This document shows positions 7,808-16,076 of a stretch of DNA of 64,000 nt, piece after piece. The position numbers were made by a program, and so were the translations under genes. This stretch comes from Campylobacter sp. RM16189 (GTDB lineage: Bacteria > Campylobacterota > Campylobacteria > Campylobacterales > Campylobacteraceae): assembly GCF_012978815.1 (NCBI RefSeq), contig NZ_LIWR01000044.1:124001-188000 (forward strand). Reading direction: 5' to 3'. Below the pieces are notes generated by a model. That model had not been told where the DNA came from and searched no databases. It saw only the letters and a list, made by a program, of their open reading frames with translations. The first letter of the stretch is position 1; each line of letters starts with the position of its first letter.

Positions 7808-8857
7808 ATGACAACTCAAGAGATCTCGAACAAGATTTCTCAAGGCATCGGTGACGCGTTTGAGTCAGTGCAAGCCAGTCGCGATGAATACTATTCTAAA
7901 AATCAAGTGCCAAGCAAATATGAGGTAGGTAATATCATATCAAAATACAGCAACATAAATGCCGGTATATCAGGTGCTACGGGCTTGGTGCCTGGTCCCT
8001 TGGGTATGGCGGCGGCGATCCCTGAGATCATCAGTGTGATTAGAAATCAAATGGCTATGATAACTGATATCGCAAGAGCTAATGGCAAAAAAGCTAGCAA
8101 TGAGCTTATGCTTGAAATTTTATTTGGCGCAGTAGGCAATATGGCTTCTGGCTTTGTGGCGGTTCATGCTCAAAAAGTAATCGTAAAGCGTGCCAGCCTT
8201 AAAGTTCTGCAAAGTGTAATCAAAACACTTGGAGGCAGAGTGACACAGCAGGTGCTAAAGTCAATGGCTGCAAAGTGGATACCTCTGGCAGGCGCGGCTG
8301 CTATGGCTGCTTGGTCTAAATACTCAACCAGCAAAATCGGTAAAAAGGCACAGGAAATTTTTGAAAAAGAAATCATTTATGAGTGTGATGAGGTCGCTAC
8401 AAATGAAGATATACAAATGCTTGGAGTGGCTAAGGCTGAGTTTGAAAACGCCAAAAACGAGATTGATAGTGCTATAAACGATATCAAAAATGGCGATAAG
8501 ATACTAAAAGAGAAGATTAAAATTTTAATAAGCCTAATGAGGATAGATGGCAAAATAGAGGATGAAGAGCAAGAATACATCGCAAATTTTATAACCAAAT
8601 CAAATTTTGCAAGCAGCGACGAAATGGAGCTGATAGGATATCTTGGAAATAACGAAAAAATGGATATAAACTACGCTTTGTTTAAGACTGATCCACAGGA
8701 AGCCTTGGCGTTGATTATTGATTTGATAGCACTCTCTAGTGTTGATGAGAAAATCCACATAACCGAAAAGATGTTTATCAAAAATATCGCAAAAATGATA
8801 AATTTTAATGAAAATGATGCATTGGAGCTAATAGAGCAAACAAAGCAAAATATCTAA
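7808..8857 (+). CDS. TerB-like domain protein with Gly/Ala-rich hydrophobic N-terminal half
   Basis: About 349 residues from ATG 7808, which has AAAGGAG (ending 7802) just upstream; the in-frame GTG at 7802 lies inside that ribosome site. Residues about 45-75 (GISGATGLVPGPLGMAAAIPEII) and 140-180 are hydrophobic, Gly/Ala-rich helices of an EcsC-like kind. Residues about 235-345 form a TerB/DUF533-like helical domain (LISLMRIDGKIEDEEQEYI, LIALSSVDEKIHITEKMFI) with the two acidic D-G/D-E-K-I repeats. Function unknown; TerB-like proteins are linked to membrane stress and tellurite phenotypes. A strong bidirectional terminator follows. Confidence 0.65.
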   Translation: MTTQEISNKISQGIGDAFESVQASRDEYYSKNQVPSKYEVGNIISKYSNINAGISGATGLVPGPLGMAAAIPEIISVIRNQMAMITDIARANGKKASNELMLEILFGAVGNMASGFVAVHAQKVIVKRASLKVLQSVIKTLGGRVTQQVLKSMAAKWIPLAGAAAMAAWSKYSTSKIGKKAQEIFEKEIIYECDEVATNEDIQMLGVAKAEFENAKNEIDSAINDIKNGDKILKEKIKILISLMRIDGKIEDEEQEYIANFITKSNFASSDEMELIGYLGNNEKMDINYALFKTDPQEALALIIDLIALSSVDEKIHITEKMFIKNIAKMINFNENDALELIEQTKQNI

Positions 8858-8884
8858 ATTTAGGCTCTTTTTGAGCCTAAATTT
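8856..8884. terminator. Bidirectional terminator
   Basis: Perfect 12-bp inverted repeat AAATTTAGGCTC / GAGCCTAAATTT with a TTTTT loop, shared by the converging TerB-domain and GNAT genes and overlapping both stop codons. Confidence 0.88.
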
Positions 8885-9350
8885 TACTAATCTTCTCTAT
8901 CTCTTCTCTGCTCATTCTAAATTTTAGCCAACCGTTCTGCCTTTTAGCCCCTAAGCTCTCGTAAAATTTAATACTTGGCTCATTCCAGTCAAGGCACTCC
9001 CACTCAAGCCGTCCAAATCCCTCGTCTTCGCAAATTTCGGCAAGGGTTTTGATAAATTTCATACCGATCCCTTGTCCTCTAAACTTCTTTTTTACGTATA
9101 AGTCTTCAAGATAGATGCCGGCTCTGCCTAAAAAAGTAGAAAATGAGTGAAAAAATATAGCGTAGCCAACTATCTCGCCACCTCCACTAACGGCAACTAA
9201 CGCGCTAGCAAGCTCTTTTTCAAAAATATGAGATATAAAAACACTCTCGTCTATTTTAACTTCGCTTTCAAGCTTCTCATATAAAGCAAGCTCATTTATC
9301 ATTTCTATTATAGCCTTTGCATCGTTTTTAGTAGCTTTTCTTATCGTCAT
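8877..9350 (-). CDS. GNAT-family N-acetyltransferase
   Basis: 157 residues. It starts MTIRKATKNDAKAIIEMINELALYEK, like the diamine/spermidine acetyltransferase-type GNATs. The acetyl-CoA loop is FRGQGIGMKFIKTLAEI, preceded by IYLEDLYVKKKFRG, and the C-terminal LEWECLDWNEPSIKFYESLGA is the family beta-bulge region. Substrate is not predictable. Separate unit bounded by terminators on both sides. Confidence 0.85.
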   Translation of the reverse strand: MTIRKATKNDAKAIIEMINELALYEKLESEVKIDESVFISHIFEKELASALVAVSGGGEIVGYAIFFHSFSTFLGRAGIYLEDLYVKKKFRGQGIGMKFIKTLAEICEDEGFGRLEWECLDWNEPSIKFYESLGAKRQNGWLKFRMSREEIEKISKI

Positions 9351-9431
9351 GTTATTCCGATCTAAAATTTTTAAAACATTATAACAAAAGCGACTTTATA
9401 ATAGAGGTTGTATTTAGTAAATAGCAAGAAA

Positions 9432-9453
9432 AGAGGCGACGTTTATCGCCTCT
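9432..9453 (-). terminator. Terminator of the TonB-dependent receptor gene
   Basis: Stem AGAGGCGA/TCGCCTCT with a CGTTTA loop, followed on the minus strand by TTTTCTTG, 10 bases past the receptor stop. Confidence 0.8.
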
Positions 9454-9462
9454 AAAATTAAG

Positions 9463-11574
9463 TTAAAATTTCTTTTCAAAGTCGACGTAGAAATTTCTAC
9501 CTTTGCCTACTAAGGTAGTTTCGGTATTTCTTCTCGGATGAATATATTGTTTATCAAATATATTATTTATACCAAAACTCAAGCTAAAGCCACGACCAAA
9601 AATCTTGTTTTCAAAATTGGTCGGAGTCCATTTACCCTTTAAATTTACTATTGTAAAGCTCTTGTCTACGTAATAATACTTCTTACCCCTAGACACAAAA
9701 CTTTTTGTGTCCCTTGACGGCTTTAACCAATGGGACATGTTTGCACCCAATGTCAAATTCCAAGGCGTATACGTATATTGTCCACCAAGTAAAATTTTAT
9801 CCGCATAAACATTAACTCTCTTTTTAGTCTGTTTATCATAAACCTTTATATGATCATATGCCATATTAAAAGCAAAGTTATTTATATTATATCTAGCCTC
9901 AATTTCATATCCATTGCGTTTAGCACTATCGACATTCTCATATCTTGCATACATTGGACTCGCAGGAGGTGTGCCCATTTCAGGATGCTCTTTTAAATTA
10001 ATCATATTATTAATAGAACCATTAAAATAAGTTGCTTTAAAATATAACCTATCATTTCCGATTAAATTCTCTTTATCTATAGAAAATCCAAGCTCATACT
10101 CTTTTGCTATCTCAGGCCTTAAACCGTTATTTGGCAAATAGTAATAATGTATATTTAAAGGACCTTGTGCTGATGTTTCGTTTGGAGTAGGTCCTCTGAA
10201 TGTCTCAGCATATCCGGCAAGCAAATTTATACCATCAAACACTTCATAGGCAAGTCCTATTTTTGGTGAAAATCTTTTATCAGAATAAGCTTCTCTTCCT
10301 GATAATTTTACACCTCTTTTGAAGTAATCATATCTACCTCCAAGAGTAAATTCAAGATTTCCTATATTAATAATATCTTGAATATACAATCCATAGTCTT
10401 TGTAAAAATTCGGAAAAGAACCAAAATCCGATAATACCCCGTTTGCTCTATATACTGCATCCTCCTTGCGATGCTCATGATCCAAACCAATAACTAATCT
10501 ATGCTCCAAAAATCCTGTATTAAACATACTTTCATTTTTGACTCCCACTCCCCATCGTCTATCTTCGTTTTTATAATTTACTACACGAGTAGAATTAGTC
10601 ATTACTCTATGATATTTAGCATAAGAATTAAAATATTGTGCTGAAAAATTTATCCAAGGATTATTTATCGGAGAATATCTATACACTACATTATAATCGC
10701 GTTGCTTTAATACTCCAGATACAGTATCAACATTATGCCATAAAGATTGCCAGCCTGTAACTAAATTTTCATGATAATTAAATACACTAAAATCTAGTTC
10801 ATGCTCATCCGTAATATCCCACTCAATCTTTCCAAATAGTGTATTGATACGCTCATCATCAAGAGCGTAAGTCTCTCCATTTCCTTTATCGGCAAATTTT
10901 GTATTCCCAAAATCGGCATGTTTGCCATAAAGTAAAAATCCTAAATTTTCCACAGGCTTAAACGCAAGTGCCCCACGGTTTGAGTTCATATGATTGCTCT
11001 CTTGACGATGCCCGATCATCAAGCCGTAATTTTTATCTCCTATGATAAAGTCATCTACGCTCTTTGTTTGCATACTAATGATACCCCCTATAGCTCCACT
11101 ACCATGAAGTACCGAAGATGCTCCTTTTACGACTTCAGCCCTTTTTAGCAAGTCGTTATCAACACGAAAAGATGAGATAAGATTAGAAAACATAGTTGGA
11201 GAACGCCTAATATTATCCTGTTCTATAATAACTCTATTATTACTTCTATCATCAAATCCTCTAATATTATAAGATTGGGCTATTTGCCTGCCAAGATCAT
11301 CGCCTAGTTGAATTCCTGAAATTTGACCCAAATTTTCAATGATTGAAGGAGATTTTGATAAATTATCTTGTGTTAATATACTAACCTGTCCAGCATACTT
11401 CGCCACATCGGTTTCGCTTCTGTTTGCAGTAACTGAAACCATATCCAGCTGCGCAGTTGCTGCAGTAGAGTTTGCATCCATACGCTTTGCGCTAGACTTT
11501 GTATCTGCGCCTTGAAGCATTGAAATAGAAGCGCCAAAAAGCACAATGGCGGCCATCTTGCTAAATTTATGCAT
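9463..11574 (-). CDS. TonB-dependent outer-membrane receptor (haem/siderophore type)
   Basis: 703 residues. Signal peptide MHKFSKMAAIVLFGASISML; TonB-box-like LDMVSVTANR at about 43; plug domain from about 50-170 (IIENLGQISGIQLGDD, YNIRGFDD, LLKRAEVVKGASSVLHGSGAIGGII); 22-strand barrel ending in an aromatic FYVDFEKKF. In the barrel, ETFRGPTPNE and PNNGLRPEIAKEYELGF resemble the FRAP and NPNL boxes of haem receptors, with a His between them (NIHYYYLP), but I cannot distinguish haem from siderophore use. It would import an iron ligand with TonB-ExbBD, which are not in this window. An AT-rich dyad overlaps its promoter. Confidence 0.9.
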   Translation of the reverse strand: MHKFSKMAAIVLFGASISMLQGADTKSSAKRMDANSTAATAQLDMVSVTANRSETDVAKYAGQVSILTQDNLSKSPSIIENLGQISGIQLGDDLGRQIAQSYNIRGFDDRSNNRVIIEQDNIRRSPTMFSNLISSFRVDNDLLKRAEVVKGASSVLHGSGAIGGIISMQTKSVDDFIIGDKNYGLMIGHRQESNHMNSNRGALAFKPVENLGFLLYGKHADFGNTKFADKGNGETYALDDERINTLFGKIEWDITDEHELDFSVFNYHENLVTGWQSLWHNVDTVSGVLKQRDYNVVYRYSPINNPWINFSAQYFNSYAKYHRVMTNSTRVVNYKNEDRRWGVGVKNESMFNTGFLEHRLVIGLDHEHRKEDAVYRANGVLSDFGSFPNFYKDYGLYIQDIINIGNLEFTLGGRYDYFKRGVKLSGREAYSDKRFSPKIGLAYEVFDGINLLAGYAETFRGPTPNETSAQGPLNIHYYYLPNNGLRPEIAKEYELGFSIDKENLIGNDRLYFKATYFNGSINNMINLKEHPEMGTPPASPMYARYENVDSAKRNGYEIEARYNINNFAFNMAYDHIKVYDKQTKKRVNVYADKILLGGQYTYTPWNLTLGANMSHWLKPSRDTKSFVSRGKKYYYVDKSFTIVNLKGKWTPTNFENKIFGRGFSLSFGINNIFDKQYIHPRRNTETTLVGKGRNFYVDFEKKF

Positions 11575-11603
11575 TTGATTTCCTTTTTTAGATATATAAA
11601 TTA

Positions 11604-11618
11604 ATAATCGGTATTATA
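11604..11618 (-). promoter_or_regulatory. Promoter of the TonB receptor with an overlapping dyad (possible Fur site)
   Basis: On the minus strand TATAAT (11613-11618) is about 40 bases before the receptor ATG. It overlaps the dyad ATAAT-CGGT-ATTAT (11604-11617). Fur control is usual for such receptors; this dyad is only a partial match to a Fur box. Confidence 0.35.
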
Positions 11619-11726
11619 TTAAATTTGAATATTAGCAGTTCTTTTCTTAGATATAAGTTAAATTTTAAGTGTTTATAAATATTATTTTAATGACAGTAAA
11701 ATGATAGTTTATTTTATATTTTAAAT

Positions 11727-12228
11727 TTACAAAATTTTCGCCTTAGCGCTTAGGCTTTGTATCTTAAACTCATATATGCTGGTCGCTTTTAGCCCGTGCA
11801 TCGCCGCCGTTTCAAATGCACTCATATATTCAGGCGTATATTTTTCGCAAAGTAGCCGTAAAGCTTTGATTTTCTTAGTATCCTCAGCGACAAGATAAGC
11901 CTTAGTCTCAGCTATCGCGCTTTTGTATTCGGTAGTAAAAACCCTGCTTCCAAGCCTAGCTCCATCATCCTTCATCGCCTCAAATTCAGCATCGGTATGC
12001 TTTGGGACTTTATTACACCATCTTAACATCTTTGCCGTCTTTAAAAAGCCTAGCTTTAGAGCCCGCAACCGCGCCGTGTATATAGACACTCATGCCCTCT
12101 CTTGCGATCGAGATAGGTATAGAAAATACTCTGCCATCATCATCCACACAGCTTATAACGGCATATTCGCATTTATCGATTATCTCAAGTGCGGCTAGTT
12201 CGTCTAAATTTCTATCTTTTCTTCTCAT
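11727..12228 (-). pseudogene. PNPOx-fold (pyridoxamine 5'-phosphate oxidase-like / Nim-like) protein, frame-shifted
   Basis: The N-terminal piece (12228 to about 12016) reads MRRKDRNLDE..., with CEYAVISCVDDDGRVFSIPIS and VYIHGAVAGSKARLFK, the FMN-binding split-barrel start of the NimA/PNPOx family. It stops at 12013 just after DVKMV. The next frame supplies the matching second half (CNKVPKHTDAEFE, FTTEYKSAIAETKAYLV, KIKALRLLCEKYTPEYM) to 11727. The two halves overlap in the ORF sense but are one gene; the break is within about 12012-12018, near a GTGT dinucleotide repeat. Function would be a flavin-dependent reductase or haem/flavin binder. A G9 tract on the coding strand lies 36 bases upstream of its start. 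Confidence 0.78.
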
Positions 12229-12263
12229 TTTTTTCCTAAAATATAAATTTAAAGGAGATTTTA

Positions 12264-12272
12264 CCCCCCCCC
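12264..12272. repeat. Poly-C/G tract (C9 on plus strand)
   Basis: Nine C in a row between the ung stop (12277-12279) and the PNPOx-like start (12228), which is followed on the coding strand by AAAGGAGAT-type sequence. Homopolymeric G/C tracts of 8 or more are the known phase-variation elements of Campylobacter; an intergenic one would act through promoter or leader spacing. Confidence 0.85.
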
Positions 12273-12276
12273 ATGC

Positions 12277-12978
12277 TTAAATTTCAATTTTATAATTATT
12301 CAAATCCCAATCAATCGCACTAACGCCTTTACTAACAAGATAGGCGTTGCATTTTGAAAAGTGACGCGAGCCAAAGTACGCTCCACGCGCTAACGGACTT
12401 GGATGAGCCGCCGTTAGCACAAGGTGTTTGTTCGTATCAATTAGCGGAATTTTAGCCTTCGCAGGATTTCCCCAAAGCATAAAAACGACGTTTTCTTTAT
12501 GAGCGTTTACAGCTCTTATGGCAGCGTCCGTAAACTCCTGCCAGCCAAAATTTGCATGCGAATTTGCCTGTCCCGCCGCAACTGTGAGAGTGGCATTCAG
12601 TAGCAGCACGCCTTGCTTTGCCCAGTATGTAAGATCGCCCGAATTTGGCTCGCTGATCCCAAGATCATCATAAATTTCTTTATAGATATTAACCAAACTT
12701 GGCGGAACTCTAACTCCGTTTGGCACGCTAAAACTAAGCCCCATGGCTTGATTTTCGCCGTGATACGGGTCTTGCCCAAGGATTACCACCTTAACCTTAT
12801 CAAACGGCGTTAGGTTAAAAGCGTTAAAGATAAGCGAATTTGGCGGATAGACTCTGCCGACTTGCAAAGCATTGATCAAATTTTCTTTTATACGCGCAAA
12901 ATAGGGGCTTAAAAACTCTTGCTTGAGCGCTTCTTTCCAGCCTTGCTCGATCTGAACTTTGTTGATATCTATCTGCAT
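12277..12978 (-). CDS. ung: Uracil-DNA glycosylase
   Basis: Family 1 UDG that removes uracil from DNA in base excision repair. The start at MQIDINKVQIEQGW (12978) has AGAGG upstream and matches the family; the longer frame to 13005 overlaps the next gene without a ribosome site. Catalytic water-activating loop GQDPYHGENQAMGLSFSVP, uracil-binding LLNATLTV, VFMLWGNPAK, and Leu-intercalation loop HPSPLARGAYFGSRHF are all present. 233 residues, normal length. Confidence 0.96.
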   Translation of the reverse strand: MQIDINKVQIEQGWKEALKQEFLSPYFARIKENLINALQVGRVYPPNSLIFNAFNLTPFDKVKVVILGQDPYHGENQAMGLSFSVPNGVRVPPSLVNIYKEIYDDLGISEPNSGDLTYWAKQGVLLLNATLTVAAGQANSHANFGWQEFTDAAIRAVNAHKENVVFMLWGNPAKAKIPLIDTNKHLVLTAAHPSPLARGAYFGSRHFSKCNAYLVSKGVSAIDWDLNNYKIEI

Positions 12979-12980
12979 AT

Positions 12981-13650
12981 TTACCTCTTTAAATTCTTCA
13001 TACACTCAAGAGTGAAGCGAAAATTTTCGTCCGCACTAACGGCGCGTTTGCTAACACAGTTTATGTTAGAGCCCTCTTTCGTCCATAAAAACGGCATAAA
13101 AGCAAAAACTTCATCAAGGCTTATCTTTACGACTTCCTCTTGCCAATTTTCAAAGAAAAATCCTTCGTAAAATTTCGCCAAATCACCGTTAAAAGCAAAG
13201 TCTAAAAACTCAGAATACCCCAGTTAAGGCCTTGCCACTCTAAGCTATCTTGCGCAAGATAGTAAATTTTACCCGCGTCTTTGCCAAGCCCACCTGCATT
13301 TATCGCGAAATTTCCGCCCAACACATCATCGGCTATAAGCAAATAAGGAGCGTTTAGCGCACTAAAATTTTCTTGCACCGCTTGGTTAAACGACACTATC
13401 CCGCACTTCATCTTTTCACAGCCCGAGCCAAATATCCTCATCCAGCCGTGATTTATAACAACTCCGCCGCTACCGTAGACAAGCGCACCCATCGGCGAAC
13501 GAGTAGTTACTTGCAAGGCTAAGAGCTCATTTTCGGCTCTTTTTTCATCACGCGGCAAAAATTCATAACTGTTTTAGCATCCTTTGACCACTCTTTAATG
13601 AGCTTCATGCCAGGCTCATCTAAATTCACAAGTTCTTTTAGTGTTTTCAT
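12981..13650 (-). pseudogene. DUF2625-family protein broken by two frameshifts
   Basis: Three frames join into one protein. It starts at ATG 13650 (MKTLKELVNLDEPGMKLIKE, preceded by AAAGAG). One A is missing in a run near 13572-13575; restoring it gives NSYEFLPRDEKRAENELLALQ. This continues through TRSPMGALVYGSGGVVINHGW and NFAINAGGLGKDAGKIYYLAQDSL to ELNWG near 13221. A second missing base there would give YSEFLDFAFNGDLAKFYEGFFF, which runs to 12981. The combined sequence fits DUF2625, an uncharacterised SMI1/KNR4-like family; such proteins can be toxin-immunity proteins, but no partner toxin is seen here. It lies directly upstream of ung. Confidence 0.75.
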
Positions 13651-13753
13651 CTCTTTGCGCCTATAAATTTCTCAAAATCATAACTAAATTAAGCTAAAAT
13701 TTCTAAACCAAAATTTAGAATTTGGCATAAGCTTAAGATCACAAAGGAAACTT

Positions 13754-14308
13754 ATGTCCGAGCAAATTTTTAATAAGATTAACACTCTTCTAAGCCAAAA
13801 TGATGCGAAATTTAAGGTTATAGACCACGAGCCGGCTAACACTTCAGAAGCCGTTGCCAAAGCTCGCGGCACGATAATGGGACAGGGTGCTAAGGCCCTT
13901 GTTTGCGTGATAAAAGGTATAGATCCTAAAAATTTAGCCGCGAGTCAAAACGAAAAACCAGATCAAACCTCATCAAACAGCCTTCTTAAAAGCTCCAAAC
14001 ACTACGTTTTAGCCGTGCTTCCTGCTGATTACAAAGCAAATTTAGAGGCTATCACGCACGAATTTCACGGCACTAAAACCTCTTTGGCAAGTCCTGCAGA
14101 GGCTAGTGAGCTAACAGACTGCGTTATCGGCTCTGTTCCACCGTTTAGTTTTCATGATAGACTCGAGCTCATCGTCGATAGCAAGCTTTTTGAGAGATTT
14201 GAGGAGATCGCTTTTAACGCCGGTTTGCTTGATCGCTCCATCGTCTTAAACGCCAAAGACTACGAGCGAATAGTAAAGCCAAGGCTCATAAATTTCGCGA
14301 CCGCTTAG
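13754..14308 (+). CDS. YbaK/EbsC-type aminoacyl-tRNA editing domain protein
   Basis: 184 residues. It matches the YbaK/prolyl-tRNA deacylase fold: DHEPANTSEAVAKARGT, GAKALVCVIKG, YVLAVLPADYKANLEAI and VIGSVPPFSFHD...LIVDSKLFE. Such stand-alone editing domains hydrolyse mischarged tRNAs. It has a Ser/Asn-rich insertion at about residues 58-78 (SQNEKPDQTSSNSLLKSSK). RBS AAAGGAAA is upstream. It is followed by an alcohol dehydrogenase gene after 26 bases. Confidence 0.85.
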   Translation: MSEQIFNKINTLLSQNDAKFKVIDHEPANTSEAVAKARGTIMGQGAKALVCVIKGIDPKNLAASQNEKPDQTSSNSLLKSSKHYVLAVLPADYKANLEAITHEFHGTKTSLASPAEASELTDCVIGSVPPFSFHDRLELIVDSKLFERFEEIAFNAGLLDRSIVLNAKDYERIVKPRLINFATA

Positions 14309-14334
14309 AAAATTTAGCTACCAAAGGAGTTAAG

Positions 14335-15480
14335 ATGTATCAATTTAGCTTTTATAACCCTGTTAGAATAGAATTTGGCGAAGGCAAAGAGCAAAATATC
14401 GGCGCTTATATGAGAGAATTTGGCGCTAAAAAGGCGCTTTTGCTCTACGGAAGCGAGCGCATAAAGCGCACGGGGCTATTTGACGTAGTGGCAAAAAGCC
14501 TTAAGCAAGAGGGGATAGAATTTGCCGCACTTGGCGGAGTTAAGAGCAACCCCGTGCTAAGCAAAGTAAACGAAGCCATCAAGCTCGCAAGAGAATTTGG
14601 CGCAGACAGTGTGTTAGCTGTTGGAGGCGGCTCGGTGCTGGATTCGGCTAAGGCTATCGCGGCTGGAGCTTGTTACGATGGTGATGTGTGGGACTTTTTC
14701 ACAGGCAAAACTCCAAAAGCTGCCCTTAAAATCTTTGACATCATGACATTGGCTGCGACTGCAAGCGAGATGAACAACGGCGCGATCGTGACAAAAGAAG
14801 AGACCAAACAAAAATACGCCATAAGCGGCGAGGTGCTTTTCCCAAAGGTTTCAGTCATCAACCCAAGGCTTCAAGCAACCGTCACAAGCGAGTATCTGGC
14901 CTACTCCGCAAGCGATGTGATCGCGCACTCCATCGAGGGGTATTTCACCGCTAGCATCCATCCGCAGATCATAAATTTGCAAGTTGAAGCTAACATCAAA
15001 ACGATAATAAGAACGACAGAAATTTTGCTTGAAGATCCAAGCGATTACGACGCGAGAGCCGAGTTTGCCTGGGCTGCGACAATGGCACTAAATCACATGA
15101 CTCGCGCAGGAACAAAAGGTATAAGCTTTCCAAATCACATGATAGAGCATGCCATGAGCGCGGTAACTGATTGTGCGCACGGAGCAGGGCTTTCGGTGGT
15201 GATGCCTGCTTGGATGAAGTGGTATAAGGATAAAAATTTGGCGCAGTTTGAGCGGTTTGGACGAGAAATCTTTGACGTAAATTCGGCAGACGAGGGCATA
15301 AGAGCGCTTAAAGCTTGGTTTGATAAGATAGGCACGCCAACTAGCCTTAAACAGCTAAACATAGATAAAAGCGCGCTAGAAGAGATCCTTGATGTCGCCG
15401 CGCAAAATGCCGTAGCTTGGAGAATGGATAAAATTTACACTAGAAAAACGATAGAGGAAATTTTAAATTTGGCAAACTAA
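14335..15480 (+). CDS. Iron-containing alcohol dehydrogenase (YqhD/BdhA type)
   Basis: 381 residues. NAD(P)-dependent reduction of short aldehydes is typical. The cofactor loop is GGGSVLDSAKAIAAG at about residues 98-112; metal-binding Asp/His residues lie in YSASDVIAHSIEGYF (about 195) and PNHMIEHAMSAV...CAHGAGLSVVMP (about 263-290). RBS AAAGGAG. Located between YbaK and a flavin reductase, all in the same direction, so probably an operon. Confidence 0.9.
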   Translation: MYQFSFYNPVRIEFGEGKEQNIGAYMREFGAKKALLLYGSERIKRTGLFDVVAKSLKQEGIEFAALGGVKSNPVLSKVNEAIKLAREFGADSVLAVGGGSVLDSAKAIAAGACYDGDVWDFFTGKTPKAALKIFDIMTLAATASEMNNGAIVTKEETKQKYAISGEVLFPKVSVINPRLQATVTSEYLAYSASDVIAHSIEGYFTASIHPQIINLQVEANIKTIIRTTEILLEDPSDYDARAEFAWAATMALNHMTRAGTKGISFPNHMIEHAMSAVTDCAHGAGLSVVMPAWMKWYKDKNLAQFERFGREIFDVNSADEGIRALKAWFDKIGTPTSLKQLNIDKSALEEILDVAAQNAVAWRMDKIYTRKTIEEILNLAN

Positions 15481-15521
15481 CACTAACTAACAAGCCGTGT
15501 TAGCGCAAAACAGGAGCAAAA

Positions 15522-16076
15522 ATGATAAAGAAAGTAGAGCCTGCAAAGGCATATAGGCTCGTAAATACCGGTCCAACCTGCCTGATAAGCGCCAAATTTG
15601 ATGGCATAGAAAACGCGATGAGTGCGTCTTGGGTTTGCGCGCTGGATTATGACAAGATAAGTGTGGTGGTTGATTCTGGCGCATTTACTCGCTCACTTAT
15701 AGAAAAAAGCGGATATTTTGCCGTTAGTATTCCGTGTGTAAGACAAGCAAATTTAGTTATGAAGCTGGGCTTAATCTCAAGACATCAAAATGCCGCTAAA
15801 ATGCAAGATGTAAAGCTCTTTTATCAAGATAAATTTGACGTGCCGTTAGTTGATGGTTGCCTCGCTTGGTTAGTATGTAAAGTGCTAACAAACAAAACTA
15901 ACCAGAGCGAATTTGATCTGTTTATGGGCGAAGTTGTGGGTGCGTGGGCTGACGGGCAAGTGTTTGAGGATGGCAGATGGAAATTTGACGAGTGCGAGGA
16001 GGAGTTAAGAAGCCTTCACTACGTAGCGGGCGGGGAATTTTATACGCTTGGCAAAAGGATAAACGTAAAGATTTAA
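15522..16076 (+). CDS. Flavin reductase-like FMN-binding split-barrel protein
   Basis: 184 residues. FMN-binding split-barrel signature: NTGPTCLISAKFDGIENAMSASW, SVVVDSGAFTRSLIEKSGYFAVSIPC and HYVAGGEFYTLGKRI at the C-terminus. Members reduce flavins or act as small FMN oxidoreductases. It follows the alcohol dehydrogenase after 41 bases and converges on the mrr-like gene. Confidence 0.85.
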   Translation: MIKKVEPAKAYRLVNTGPTCLISAKFDGIENAMSASWVCALDYDKISVVVDSGAFTRSLIEKSGYFAVSIPCVRQANLVMKLGLISRHQNAAKMQDVKLFYQDKFDVPLVDGCLAWLVCKVLTNKTNQSEFDLFMGEVVGAWADGQVFEDGRWKFDECEEELRSLHYVAGGEFYTLGKRINVKI

